DNA from: Actinomycetota bacterium
GTDB lineage: Bacteria > Actinomycetota > Thermoleophilia > Solirubrobacterales > Solirubrobacteraceae
Assembly (NCBI GenBank): GCA_005798685.1
Contig: SYIT01000068.1
Location: 1 to 47,961, forward strand
DNA length: 47,961 nucleotides
Direction of reading: 5' to 3'
Positions 32,769 to 40,513 of this stretch are shown in pieces. Position 1 is the stretch's first letter. Each line of letters begins with the position of its first letter. A program made the translations under genes and the position numbers. Below the pieces are notes generated by a model. That model searched no databases. It saw only the letters and a program-made list of their open reading frames with translations, and was not told the origin of the DNA.

Positions 32769-35096
32769 CTACGCGCTGGCTGAGCTGCGGTCGGCAACCG
32801 GCCCGAGGCGAACCGGCGTTGAGTGCAGCGCGCGAAGCCGCACGTCACGCCAGCTAAGCCCTTCACCGAGCAGCGCCGGAACCCCCATCAGCACGGCGGT
32901 CGCGACCTCAACTGCTTGCAACACAATTCCGTAGCCGAGCGCGTCGGCTGCGCTAACGCCATAGGCGCCGCTCAAGACGGCAACGCAGGCGGCTTGGAAG
33001 ACGCCAACGTTGGCCGGCGTCGCTGGCACTAGCGCCGTCACGTTGACGGCCAGCAGCACGGCAGCGGCGGCACCGATCCCTGTGCTCCCGTCGAGGCCAA
33101 TTGCCAGCAGCAGCAGGTAACAGGCCAGTGCCTGCAGCGCCCAGGCGCTGAGCTGCGCGACGAGCGCAACCGAACCGTCGCGTAGATCGGTGAAGACGCG
33201 CAGGCCGCTGCGGACTTGGCGAGCCGCCTTCAGCAGTGGACGGATTACGGCTCGCGTGCGGCCGAAGCTCTCACTTCCGCTGGCAGCGAGTACGGCGGGG
33301 ACTACTAAGACGATCGCCAGCAGTGCGACGGGAACCAGAACAACGACGATTAAGGGGCCGTAGCGCTGATTGAAGATCGGCACACTGGAAAGTGCGACCC
33401 CGGCGAGGATTAGCAGAGCGATTACGTTCAGCGCGGTTTGCGATACGAGCGTGCCCACGACAGTTGGCATTGTCTCGCGCGGGCGCCCCGCGCGGCGTGA
33501 GATCACGATCGCACGGGCCGGCTCACCGAGCCGTGCGGGCAACGTTGACGACATCAATACGCCGATCGCCGTAGCGCGCAGCGTGTCGAGCTGTGTTAGC
33601 GGTCGCTCCGGTAATGCGGCGCGCAGGATTGCGTGCCAAGAGACCGAGCGCAGCACCATCGAGAGGCCCATCGCGGCGATTGCTGCCAGCACCCACGCCG
33701 GGCTCGACTGCAGCAGGCTGGCGATCACGCGGTCGACGCCGATCTTCTCGAGCGCGACGACCGCGAGGCCGATCGTGAGAGTGGCTGCGACCAATAGCGC
33801 GAAGCGGCGGGCAGCGCTGCGCAGGCGCGCACGGCGCCAGCCGCCAACCGGCTCGGGCTCAATCGTCGCTAGGCGCTGCGCCGGAACAGACCGCAGACCG
33901 TCGGCGTCGAGTTTGACCGCGGGCGCCAGCTGAGGCTGCTGCGCAGCCGCGTGCTGCGCCGCGTGCGCCGCGATCGCCTGTTCGTAAGTTTCAACTGTTT
34001 GGGCGCTGATCAGCGACCAGCTGTATTGCGCTGCACTAGCGCCAGCACCGACGCTGAGCGCAGCACGTCGCGCGGGCTCAAGCGCAAGCTCACGCAGCGC
34101 CTCTGCGAGCGCAACCGGATCGCCATGTGGCACGAGCACGCCGTTGATTCCGTCATCAACAACGTCGCGGTAGCCGGCTATCTCGCTGGCAACCACCGGC
34201 GTGCCGGCCGCGAAGGCTTCGGTAAGAACCATGCCGAAGCTCTCCCCACCCAATGAAGGGGCGACGAGCAGATCGGCCGCAGCGAGCAGTCGCTGCTTCT
34301 CAGCCTCATCCACCAGTCCCGCGACGGTGACTGCGCGCGGCTCGATCAAGAGCGGCTCGACGTCATCGGCGGTTGCGCCAATGATCATCAGCTCAGCATC
34401 GACGTAATCGCGCAGCCCTTCGAAGGCCGAGAGCAGCACCGGCAGACCCTTGCGATCGACGGCCTGACCAACAAAGACAAGCTTCAATTTCCCGGCCACA
34501 CCAGCCGGCTTGACCGGCGGGCCTGCGGCTGACACCTCAACGCCGTTGGCAATCACGCTGTAGCGGCCGCCGTAGAAGCGGCGGGCGGTCCACGAGGCGG
34601 CCTCGGAGACGGCGATCCGCGCGTGCAGGCGGCGCATCCGTCGGCTCGCCCCGAGCAGGTTCGCGCATCCGTGCGTGAGCCGATTGGTTGAGTAGGTGTG
34701 GTAAGTCGCGACGAGCGCGGTTGACTTGCAGTTGAGCGCCATCCAACTGATCAGCGGCACTACCGGCTCGTGGATATGGACTATGTCGAAGTCACCTGCG
34801 GCGAGCGTCTGGCCTAAGCGCTGAACCGCTGCTGGTGAGAGCGAGAGGTTTGATACCGCTCCGTTGGCCGGAATTCCCACCGTGCGGCCAAGGTCAACGA
34901 TGTGGCCGTCGAGCTGACGCTTCTGCGGCGCAGTGCCGCCGTGCAGGCGCGTGCTTCGCTGATCGAACGGGTCAACCGGAGTGATGATCCGAACCTCGTG
35001 GCCTGCTTCGCGATGGGAGGCAGCCAGCGCCTCAATGTGGCGCGCAACTCCCCCTGGATAGCTCCACGAGTACGGCGAGAGAATGGCGATCCGCAT
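32769..35096 (-). CDS. Fusion of a GT4 glycosyltransferase and a UPF0104 flippase-like domain
   Basis: A 775-residue two-domain protein from the ATG at 35096 (MRIAILSPYSWSYPGGVARH). Residues 1 to about 375 are a GT-B enzyme of family GT4, similar to PimA/PimB-type mannosyltransferases. They contain HIHEPVVPLISW and LVFVGQAVDRKGLPVLLSAF, and the EX7E motif lies in SLGGESFGMVLTEAFAAGTP. After a linker, residues about 430-745 form a multi-helix membrane domain of the UPF0104/YbhN (lysylphosphatidylglycerol synthase N-terminal) type, with SSTLPARLGEPARAIVISRR and VPATPANVGVFQAACVAVL. A glycolipid could be made and moved by one polypeptide. It follows the large membrane protein by 13 bases, probably in an operon. 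Confidence 0.88.
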   Translation of the reverse strand: MRIAILSPYSWSYPGGVARHIEALAASHREAGHEVRIITPVDPFDQRSTRLHGGTAPQKRQLDGHIVDLGRTVGIPANGAVSNLSLSPAAVQRLGQTLAAGDFDIVHIHEPVVPLISWMALNCKSTALVATYHTYSTNRLTHGCANLLGASRRMRRLHARIAVSEAASWTARRFYGGRYSVIANGVEVSAAGPPVKPAGVAGKLKLVFVGQAVDRKGLPVLLSAFEGLRDYVDAELMIIGATADDVEPLLIEPRAVTVAGLVDEAEKQRLLAAADLLVAPSLGGESFGMVLTEAFAAGTPVVASEIAGYRDVVDDGINGVLVPHGDPVALAEALRELALEPARRAALSVGAGASAAQYSWSLISAQTVETYEQAIAAHAAQHAAAQQPQLAPAVKLDADGLRSVPAQRLATIEPEPVGGWRRARLRSAARRFALLVAATLTIGLAVVALEKIGVDRVIASLLQSSPAWVLAAIAAMGLSMVLRSVSWHAILRAALPERPLTQLDTLRATAIGVLMSSTLPARLGEPARAIVISRRAGRPRETMPTVVGTLVSQTALNVIALLILAGVALSSVPIFNQRYGPLIVVVLVPVALLAIVLVVPAVLAASGSESFGRTRAVIRPLLKAARQVRSGLRVFTDLRDGSVALVAQLSAWALQALACYLLLLAIGLDGSTGIGAAAAVLLAVNVTALVPATPANVGVFQAACVAVLSGAYGVSAADALGYGIVLQAVEVATAVLMGVPALLGEGLSWRDVRLRALHSTPVRLGPVADRSSASA

Positions 35097-35109
35097 CGGA
35101 CGACCGATG

Positions 35110-37137
35110 TTAGCGCGAGCGACCGTCAGCTTGGCGCGGATCGCCGCGCAGATAGATCGCGCCGCAGAGCGCAATAAACACAGCAAACAGCAACAGCATC
35201 GGCCCTGAATCGTTGAAGAGAGCGCCAAAGACGCCAACCGCTGCTGCGCCTGCCATTCCAGCACGCCAGCCGGGGTCGTCGGAAACCGGCGCCAACAGAC
35301 GGTCGCGCCGAACAATCCCGAGTGCAACGGTTAGCAGCGCGATCAGCGCCGCGACCGGCATCAAGCCTCGGATCAGTCCGCGGCCAGCGAGCTCGAAGCG
35401 GCGCACAAAGATCTCCCACCAAGCGCCAGAACCGTCGGCGCGCAGCACTGTGCGCGTGAAGTGCGAATCACCACCGCTAACAAGATCAACTACTGCCAGT
35501 AGCGCGAGCGCGGCGAAGGGCGCAATCACCACAAGCGCGATCGTCTGCTTCGAAAGACGGCCAGGCAGCATCAGCAGCACGGCGACGCCAAAGCCAGCCG
35601 CAACAGTCATCACGCCGCCGACGTCGGCGCCGAGCTGCGCTGCGCCGAGCGCGACGCCGAGCACGAGGCCACAGCCCGCGAAGACCGCAGCCGCCTGGCG
35701 CGAGCAGCCGCGCCCGAACCAGAGCGCGCCGAGGCCAATCAACAGGATTGCCGGTAGCGCCGACTCAAGCTCATTACCGACCCCGTAAAAACGCGAGCCA
35801 AAGAGCGGGTTAGGGCCAATCAGCGAACGGATGATCAGCGGCGAACCGAAAGCTAGGTCGGCGATGTAAGCGCCGACGGACACAAAGGCTGGCAGCGCTG
35901 GTGCCCGCGGCCAAGCAACGAGTTGGTCGCTCGCGACGCCCAGCGCGATTGAACCGAGTGCAACGATCAGCACTTCAACGAAGATCGAGGGAGCGAGCGC
36001 AGCAGTCAGCAAGAGAACCGATGGCAGCCAGAAGATCGCCAGCGCGCCGCAGCGCATCGCCCAGCGCATTCCACTGCGATCGGCGATCAGCATCGCCGCC
36101 AGCGTCAGAATTAGCCAGCCGCCGAGCAAACTCCAGAGCGCAATAAATCGCCGGTCGCTGACGACCTGAAGGCGGCCCTTCAGCGTCAATAGCTGCTCTG
36201 CGCTGCGGCCAGGCACTAGCTCTACCGGCTGGCCGCTGACAGCGCCGGGAACCTTGACCTTGAGCCAGTCCAGCGCCGTCGGCAGTAGGTCGATCCCCGC
36301 GATCACTCCGTCGAGCTGCGTCGTCGATGAGGTCAGAGTTCCTGGCGCGCCGAGCCCGGCGATCCCGATCGGAAGCAGCTGCGCTCCACTCTTGTTCGGT
36401 GGCGAGCGCATCACGATCAGAAGTTCGTTCGAGCCGCGCTCGGCCAGCAGCCGACTTAGCTGCCGATCACCAACGCCGTCGCCGGCGAGCGTCGCCACCA
36501 CCAGCCGCCGTTCGCTCAGCAGCGCCTGGACGCGGGCCGGAAGCGTCGCCGCTGGCCCGATTGAGAGCCGCTCAATTCGCCCAGCCCGATCGGCGGCGAC
36601 AATCGCATCCTGCTGCAACTGCCCGTCAACACCAGCATAGGCCGCGCCGCCATCGATCGAAGCGGCGAGCAACCCAGGTACAAGCTCAGCGGGGGCGTCC
36701 CGGGCGCGCCTGTCGACCGCCATCCAGCCGCGAAAGTAGGCGCCGCGCTGGTCCGGCACGAGCAGCAGCGGCGGCGGCAGCTCGGGGTTATAGCTGGAGA
36801 GTGAGACCCGCGTTCCTTGCGTGATGTCAAGTAGCGCCTGGGCCGCGCGGTAGCGCCCTTGCACTGGGCTGCTGAGGCCAATCGAGAGCTGGCTGTGGGC
36901 GGCGAGCTGCTCGGTCACGGTCCGCTCCGCTCTGCGCTTGGGTGCCGCACCGATCGCGCCGGGCGCTGGCGCCTCGTTGAGCTGCCCCGGAAGGAAGACG
37001 ATCAAGACGCGCCGCGCGCCCGGCTCACCGGCCACTGCGTTTGCCGACCCGGTCAGCATGAACGAGTAGGCAGCGGCGACCAGAAGCGCAGCGGCGGCCA
37101 CCGTGCTGCGCGCGAATCGTGCGGTTGGGAAACGCAT
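35110..37137 (-). CDS. Large membrane protein with an alkaline-phosphatase-like ectodomain
   Basis: A 675-residue protein from the ATG at 37137. An N-terminal membrane segment (TVAAAALLVAAAYSFML) leads into an extracytoplasmic domain of about 300 residues. Its core resembles the alkaline phosphatase/sulfatase fold: ARRVLIVFLPGQL at the start, NELLIVMRSP and GVIAGIDLLPTALDWL at the end. The usual metal-ligand Asp/His motifs are missing, so it is probably a degenerate or non-hydrolytic member. About ten membrane helices follow (from residue 350), with FGSRFYGVGNELESALPAIL in one loop. Adjacent to the GT4-UPF0104 gene on the same strand, it may belong to the same surface-glycolipid pathway. Function not established. 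Confidence 0.72.
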   Translation of the reverse strand: MRFPTARFARSTVAAAALLVAAAYSFMLTGSANAVAGEPGARRVLIVFLPGQLNEAPAPGAIGAAPKRRAERTVTEQLAAHSQLSIGLSSPVQGRYRAAQALLDITQGTRVSLSSYNPELPPPLLLVPDQRGAYFRGWMAVDRRARDAPAELVPGLLAASIDGGAAYAGVDGQLQQDAIVAADRAGRIERLSIGPAATLPARVQALLSERRLVVATLAGDGVGDRQLSRLLAERGSNELLIVMRSPPNKSGAQLLPIGIAGLGAPGTLTSSTTQLDGVIAGIDLLPTALDWLKVKVPGAVSGQPVELVPGRSAEQLLTLKGRLQVVSDRRFIALWSLLGGWLILTLAAMLIADRSGMRWAMRCGALAIFWLPSVLLLTAALAPSIFVEVLIVALGSIALGVASDQLVAWPRAPALPAFVSVGAYIADLAFGSPLIIRSLIGPNPLFGSRFYGVGNELESALPAILLIGLGALWFGRGCSRQAAAVFAGCGLVLGVALGAAQLGADVGGVMTVAAGFGVAVLLMLPGRLSKQTIALVVIAPFAALALLAVVDLVSGGDSHFTRTVLRADGSGAWWEIFVRRFELAGRGLIRGLMPVAALIALLTVALGIVRRDRLLAPVSDDPGWRAGMAGAAAVGVFGALFNDSGPMLLLFAVFIALCGAIYLRGDPRQADGRSR

Positions 37138-37216
37138 CGGCTCTATTCTGACCACTGCGCGGGCGGTCTCGACGAATCGATAGCCCGTACCCTTACCGAG
37201 AGAGTCATTCCAAGCA

Positions 37217-37906
37217 ATGCGCCACTTTGTCAAATACACCTTTCTTAGCGTCGATCCAGCCTGGATGCGGCTCGACCCGGCGCAGCGTTTGGCCGACAAA
37301 GAAGAGTTCCTCGCGGCCTGCGAGGATTTCGGCTCCGACCACCTGCTGCAGGCCTTCTCGCTCGTCGGCATTCGCGGCGACTGCGACCTGATGATTTCGG
37401 TGGAGTGCGAGAACCTTGACCGCATCCACGAATTCGGCGTCGTGCTCGGCCAGAGCGGGCTGATGAAATGGTGCACCACCCCCTACGCCTACCTCGGCAT
37501 GCGCAAGGGCTCGGAGTACTCCGACGACGTTCGTTTTGTCGCCCGCCCGTTCAAAGGCAAATACGTCTTCGTCTACCCGTTCGTCAAACGTCGCGATTGG
37601 TACATGCTGCCGGCCGAGCAGCGCTGGGAAGTGATGCAGGAGCACATCAAGATCGGCAAGGAAACTAAAGGCGTCGATAACCACACGGCCTATTCGTTTG
37701 GCCTCGATGACCAGGAGTTCATCGTCGCTTTCGATACCGATGACGCCGGCCTCTTCATGGATCTCGTTCACAAACTGCGCGCAACCGAAGCCTCGGCCTA
37801 CACCGAGCGCGACACGCCGAGCTTCACCTGTTTGCGAACCTCTGTCGAGCGGGCCTTGATCGCGCTCGATGGCGCACCAATCTCGGCCGACGCCCTTTCG
37901 GCTTGA
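37217..37906 (+). CDS. Chlorite dismutase/HemQ-family heme protein
   Basis: A 229-residue protein with two ferredoxin-like halves, as in the Cld superfamily. The second half has YPFVKRRDWYMLPAEQRWEV, HIKIGKETKGVDNHTAYSFG and LDDQEFIVAFDTDD, where the His in VDNHT is a likely heme-region residue. Family members either decarboxylate coproheme to heme b (HemQ, essential in many actinobacteria) or decompose chlorite or peroxide. No hem genes are beside it here. The sequence is closest, from memory, to the VDNHTxYxFGLDDQEF subgroup rather than classical HemQ. An AlkA-like gene overlaps its stop (TTGA), and the large membrane protein is divergent. Confidence 0.85.
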   Translation: MRHFVKYTFLSVDPAWMRLDPAQRLADKEEFLAACEDFGSDHLLQAFSLVGIRGDCDLMISVECENLDRIHEFGVVLGQSGLMKWCTTPYAYLGMRKGSEYSDDVRFVARPFKGKYVFVYPFVKRRDWYMLPAEQRWEVMQEHIKIGKETKGVDNHTAYSFGLDDQEFIVAFDTDDAGLFMDLVHKLRATEASAYTERDTPSFTCLRTSVERALIALDGAPISADALSA

Positions 37907-38535
37907 ACACCGCTCACGACGACGCGGCAGTACGCGCCCATCTGGCCGACTGCGACCCTGTTCTAGCGCAGCTGCTGGAGCGCTACGACGTGCTGCTGGT
38001 CGAGGAGAACGACCAAGAACGCGAGCACTACGCAGCGCTGATTCGAACAATCGTGGGCCAGCAGCTTTCAAACCATGTCGTGGCAATTCTTTGGCGCCGA
38101 CTGCTGGAGCGCTTCGGCGGCCAGCCGCCGACTCCAGCTGAGATCCTTGCCGACGACCCCGAGGAGCTGCGCGCCGCCGTCGGCCTCTCGAACGCGAAAG
38201 TCTCCTATCTGCGTTCGCTGGCCGAGCAGGTTGAGTCCGGGGCGCTCGACCTAGAAAAGATCAGCGAGCTGCCCGACGACGAGGTCGTTGCCGAGCTGAC
38301 GGCGGTGCGGGGGATCGGCGAGTGGTCGGCGCACATGTTCCTGATGTTCCAGCTCGGCCGTCAAGACGTTCTGCCATGGGGCGACCTTGCCATCTGCAAG
38401 GGAGTCGAGCAGGCTTATGGCCTGAGCGAAACGCCAAAGCGCGCTGCACTTGAAGAGCTGGCAGAGCGCTGGCGTCCGCACCGCTCTGCTGCCTGCCGCG
38501 TGATCTGGTGGACGATCGATCGTGCGGACGACTAA
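37903..38535 (+). CDS. alkA: DNA-3-methyladenine glycosylase, AlkA type (HhH-GPD)
   Basis: This 210-residue protein has the helix-hairpin-helix at residues 132-144 (LTAVRGIGEWSAH) and the catalytic Asp161 in VLPWGDLAICKG, the AlkA arrangement. IVGQQLS at about 51-57 is the usual early motif. It removes alkylated bases from DNA in base-excision repair. No iron-sulfur Cys cluster is present, and no N-terminal AlkA domain (about 80 residues shorter than E. coli AlkA). The TTG start overlaps the TGA of the Cld-family gene (TTGA), indicating translational coupling. Its stop overlaps the stop of the convergent A-type carrier gene. Confidence 0.92.
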   Translation: MNTAHDDAAVRAHLADCDPVLAQLLERYDVLLVEENDQEREHYAALIRTIVGQQLSNHVVAILWRRLLERFGGQPPTPAEILADDPEELRAAVGLSNAKVSYLRSLAEQVESGALDLEKISELPDDEVVAELTAVRGIGEWSAHMFLMFQLGRQDVLPWGDLAICKGVEQAYGLSETPKRAALEELAERWRPHRSAACRVIWWTIDRADD

Positions 38536-38924
38536 AGCGCGCTTACTGCTTCTTCTTCTTCGTCCTTGACTTGGAACGAAGAGCCGCAGCCGCAGGCAGC
38601 GACAACGTTGGGGTTGTTAACTTGGAAGCCAGCTCCCTGAAGCGATTCCACGAAGTCGATCTCTGACCCATCAACGTAGGCGAGGTGCTGCGGATCGACG
38701 AGCAGTTTGAGGCCGTGATCCTCAAAGACAACGTCGTTCTCGCGCTGCTGATCGAAGGCGAGCTGGTACTGGAAACCTGAGCAGCCGCCACCTTTAACTC
38801 CTACGCGGAGGCCGGCAACCTCAACGTCGGCTCCTTGCGCGTCGAGATACTCGCGCGCTTTGGTCGCGCCGATCTCGCTGAGGACGATCCCCTTAGCCTT
38901 GAATGTGACTTCCTTTGAACCCAT
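38532..38924 (-). CDS. erpA: A-type iron-sulfur carrier (ErpA/IscA/HesB)
   Basis: A 130-residue protein with the three cluster-binding Cys: C48 in GGGCSGF, and C111/C113 in ACGCGSSF. The end EEEEAVSAL is acidic. It accepts Fe-S clusters and delivers them to target enzymes. ATG 38924 is preferred; a GTG one codon before is possible. A TATACT sequence at 38935-38940 (minus strand) lies only 10 bases before the start, so the transcript may be leaderless. The divergent BolA-glutaredoxin pair, 39 bases away, makes this a compact Fe-S trafficking locus. Confidence 0.93.
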   Translation of the reverse strand: MGSKEVTFKAKGIVLSEIGATKAREYLDAQGADVEVAGLRVGVKGGGCSGFQYQLAFDQQRENDVVFEDHGLKLLVDPQHLAYVDGSEIDFVESLQGAGFQVNNPNVVAACGCGSSFQVKDEEEEAVSAL

Positions 38925-38963
38925 CACTTCACGAAGTATAGCGGTGCTCTACCCTCTCTTCTG

Positions 38964-39188
38964 ATGCCAACTGCCGCCGAAGTAAAAAAGCGAATCGAGA
39001 CTGCGATTCCCGGCTCCGAGGCCGACGTGACGAGCGATGACAACGTTCACTTCAGCGCCTGTGTTGCGGCAGCCGAGTTCGCCGGCCTCAGCTTGGTCGA
39101 GCAGCATCGCCTTGTTTACGCGATCTTTGAGGAGGGCGAACTCGGCGGCAGCATTCATGCTCTAGCCTTAACGACGGAGCCCCGATGA
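38964..39188 (+). CDS. bolA: BolA-family protein
   Basis: A 74-residue BolA protein: VHFSACVAAAEFAGLSLVEQ is followed by HRLVYAIFEEGE, with the conserved QHR-x-VY, and the end HALALTTEPR is canonical. It partners monothiol CGFS glutaredoxins to hold [2Fe-2S] clusters, and the next gene is such a glutaredoxin, overlapping by 4 bases (ATGA). No Shine-Dalgarno precedes the ATG; the preceding bases are pyrimidine-rich. Confidence 0.93.
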   Translation: MPTAAEVKKRIETAIPGSEADVTSDDNVHFSACVAAAEFAGLSLVEQHRLVYAIFEEGELGGSIHALALTTEPR

Positions 39189-39592
39189 CAGACCAGCCTG
39201 AAAACCCACTTCGCGAATCACTCGCCGAGGCGATCTCTTCAAATGAAGTGATCCTTTTTATGAAGGGAACGCCCGAGCAGCCGATGTGCGGTTTCTCTGC
39301 GCGGACCTGCGCGGCCTTGGCTGCGACCGAAACCGAGTTCGCCGCCGTTGACGTGCTGGCCGACCCGCGGATCCGTCAGGAGCTCTCCTCGCTTTCGAAC
39401 TGGCCAACGATCCCCCAGCTCTTCGTTAAGGGCGAGTTGGTCGGCGGCGCCGACATCGTCGGGCAGATGTACGAGAGTGGCGAGCTGGCCGCGGTGCTTG
39501 GCGCTCCCGCACCGGATGGCATTGACCCGCTGCCTGAGACGGCCGAGCCAAGCTCCGCGCCGCCGCTGCAGATCGAAAACCGACTGAGCTAG
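39185..39592 (+). CDS. grxD: Monothiol glutaredoxin, CGFS type (Grx4 family)
   Basis: A 135-residue protein with VILFMKGTPEQPMCGFSART (cluster-binding Cys35 in CGFS), NWPTIPQLFVKGELVGG with the cis-Pro loop, and GGADIV for glutathione contact. It carries a glutathione-ligated [2Fe-2S] cluster and acts with BolA and the A-type carrier. Note that actinobacteria mostly use mycothiol; the low-molecular-weight thiol of this organism is not evident here. The C-terminal 25 residues (PETAEPSSAPPLQ) are an extra acidic/Pro tail. It overlaps bolA. Confidence 0.94.
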   Translation: MTDQPENPLRESLAEAISSNEVILFMKGTPEQPMCGFSARTCAALAATETEFAAVDVLADPRIRQELSSLSNWPTIPQLFVKGELVGGADIVGQMYESGELAAVLGAPAPDGIDPLPETAEPSSAPPLQIENRLS

Positions 39593-39658
39593 CTGCGCTT
39601 GTCGTCATCTGCCGTGACCGACCCGAACGTCGGTAGCCCTCACCACGCCCACCGTTAG

Positions 39659-40237
39659 TTTGTACTCGCCGTAGCCGGGGCCGCACAGCCGATGGTTGTG
39701 CTCGGCTTCTCGAAGTCTGAAACGGCTGGCTGGGGCGCGCCGATCACGCTAGCGATCCTCGGCGTCTTCCTCTTCCCCACCTACTTCATGCAGCAGAACC
39801 TCGCCGTCAGCCCGATCCAAACCGGCTTCGCCTTCCTGCCGATGGTCGTCTCCACCGTGATCGCTTCGCTCAGCGCTCAAACCAGAATCCTGCCGCGCAG
39901 TGGGCCGCGGCCGCTCGTCGTCAGCGGAATGATCCTCGCCGCACTCGGAACGATCACCCTGATCGAGCTCGACTTCAGCTCCACCTACCTGCTCAACGTC
40001 TTCCCCGGCCTGCTGCTGGCCGGGCTCGGCTTCGGCAGCATCTTCGCTACGGCAATCAACACCGCCAGCTTCCTCGTCGGCGAGGCCACCACGCCGACGC
40101 TCGCTGCCGAGGCCGAGATCCACGGCTGCACCGTCGCCTTCTAAGCTTCCGCCGCGATCTTCGTCAGCGGCGCGATCCGCGGGCGCATCTTGCTGCGCGA
40201 CGGCCCCCTCCTCACGCTCGCCGACAGCGCCACCTAG
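39659..40237 (+). pseudogene. Decayed MFS (DHA2/EmrB-type) transporter
   Basis: Homologous sequence runs from about 39659 to the stop at 40237. It is cut down in three ways. The N-terminal half (about helices 1-7) is absent. In the middle, GWGAPITLAILG joins directly to VFLFPTYFMQQNLAVSPIQT, skipping the roughly 50 residues that normally separate these blocks. In-frame TAA at 40142-40144 then interrupts the C-terminus: the frame continues after it with ASAAIFVSGAIRGR and LLRDGPLLTLADSAT, as in intact EmrB-type proteins, where a Trp would be expected at the stop. The longest intact piece (39692-40144, 150 residues) could be translated but cannot be a working transporter. Confidence 0.82.
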
Positions 40238-40513
40238 GTGCTGAAGGATCCTGCGTGAATCGCAGATCGCCTCCCCTTCTTCGGTGACGAGCAGTGGCAC
40301 GACGTTCTGGCCGCTGAGCGCCTCTACTTCGCTGCGAGCGCTCTTGCGCCAGGGAACACTCAGCTGCTCATTTTCAATTCCCAGCGCTTCAAGCCGGCGC
40401 GCAACGCGGCCACAGGCGCAGAGGTAGTTAGTTGGCGCTGGGCAGCGGTAAAGCGTGACCACAGCCCGAGGGTAACGCGGGTTGTAATAGGGTCGCTTTG
40501 TGCCTGTTGCCAT
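39749..40513 (-). CDS. GST/glutaredoxin-like N-terminal domain protein with an antisense 3' extension
   Basis: Only the first 95 or so residues look like a protein: a thioredoxin-fold GST N-terminal domain with VVTLYRCPAPTNYLCACGRV (Cys-rich active region), VVPLLVTEEGEAICDS (cis-Pro) and RRILQHLG. Related free-standing domains are about 80 residues long and end there. Beyond about position 40230 the frame stays open for another 160 residues, but this part is acidic, repetitive and exactly antisense to the decayed transporter, so it is probably not ancestral coding sequence. The start is uncertain: ATG 40513 overlaps the divergent degV start, and GTG 40462 is an alternative. The original stop seems to have been lost by a rearrangement. 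Confidence 0.5.
   Translation of the reverse strand: MATGTKRPYYNPRYPRAVVTLYRCPAPTNYLCACGRVARRLEALGIENEQLSVPWRKSARSEVEALSGQNVVPLLVTEEGEAICDSRRILQHLGGAVGEREEGAVAQQDAPADRAADEDRGGSLEGDGAAVDLGLGSERRRGGLADEEAGGVDCRSEDAAEAEPGQQQAGEDVEQVGGAEVELDQGDRSECGEDHSADDERPRPTARQDSGLSAERSDHGGDDHRQEGEAGLDRADGEVLLHEVGGEEEDAEDR

Noticed and set aside
37205-38086. A 293-residue minus-strand frame opposite the Cld-family gene
   Set aside because: No recognisable motif, spans two plus-strand genes with clear families, and would conflict with their promoters.
39617-39634. Terminator after the glutaredoxin gene
   Set aside because: ACCGAC/GTCGGT forms only a six-pair stem with no T-tract, too weak to call.
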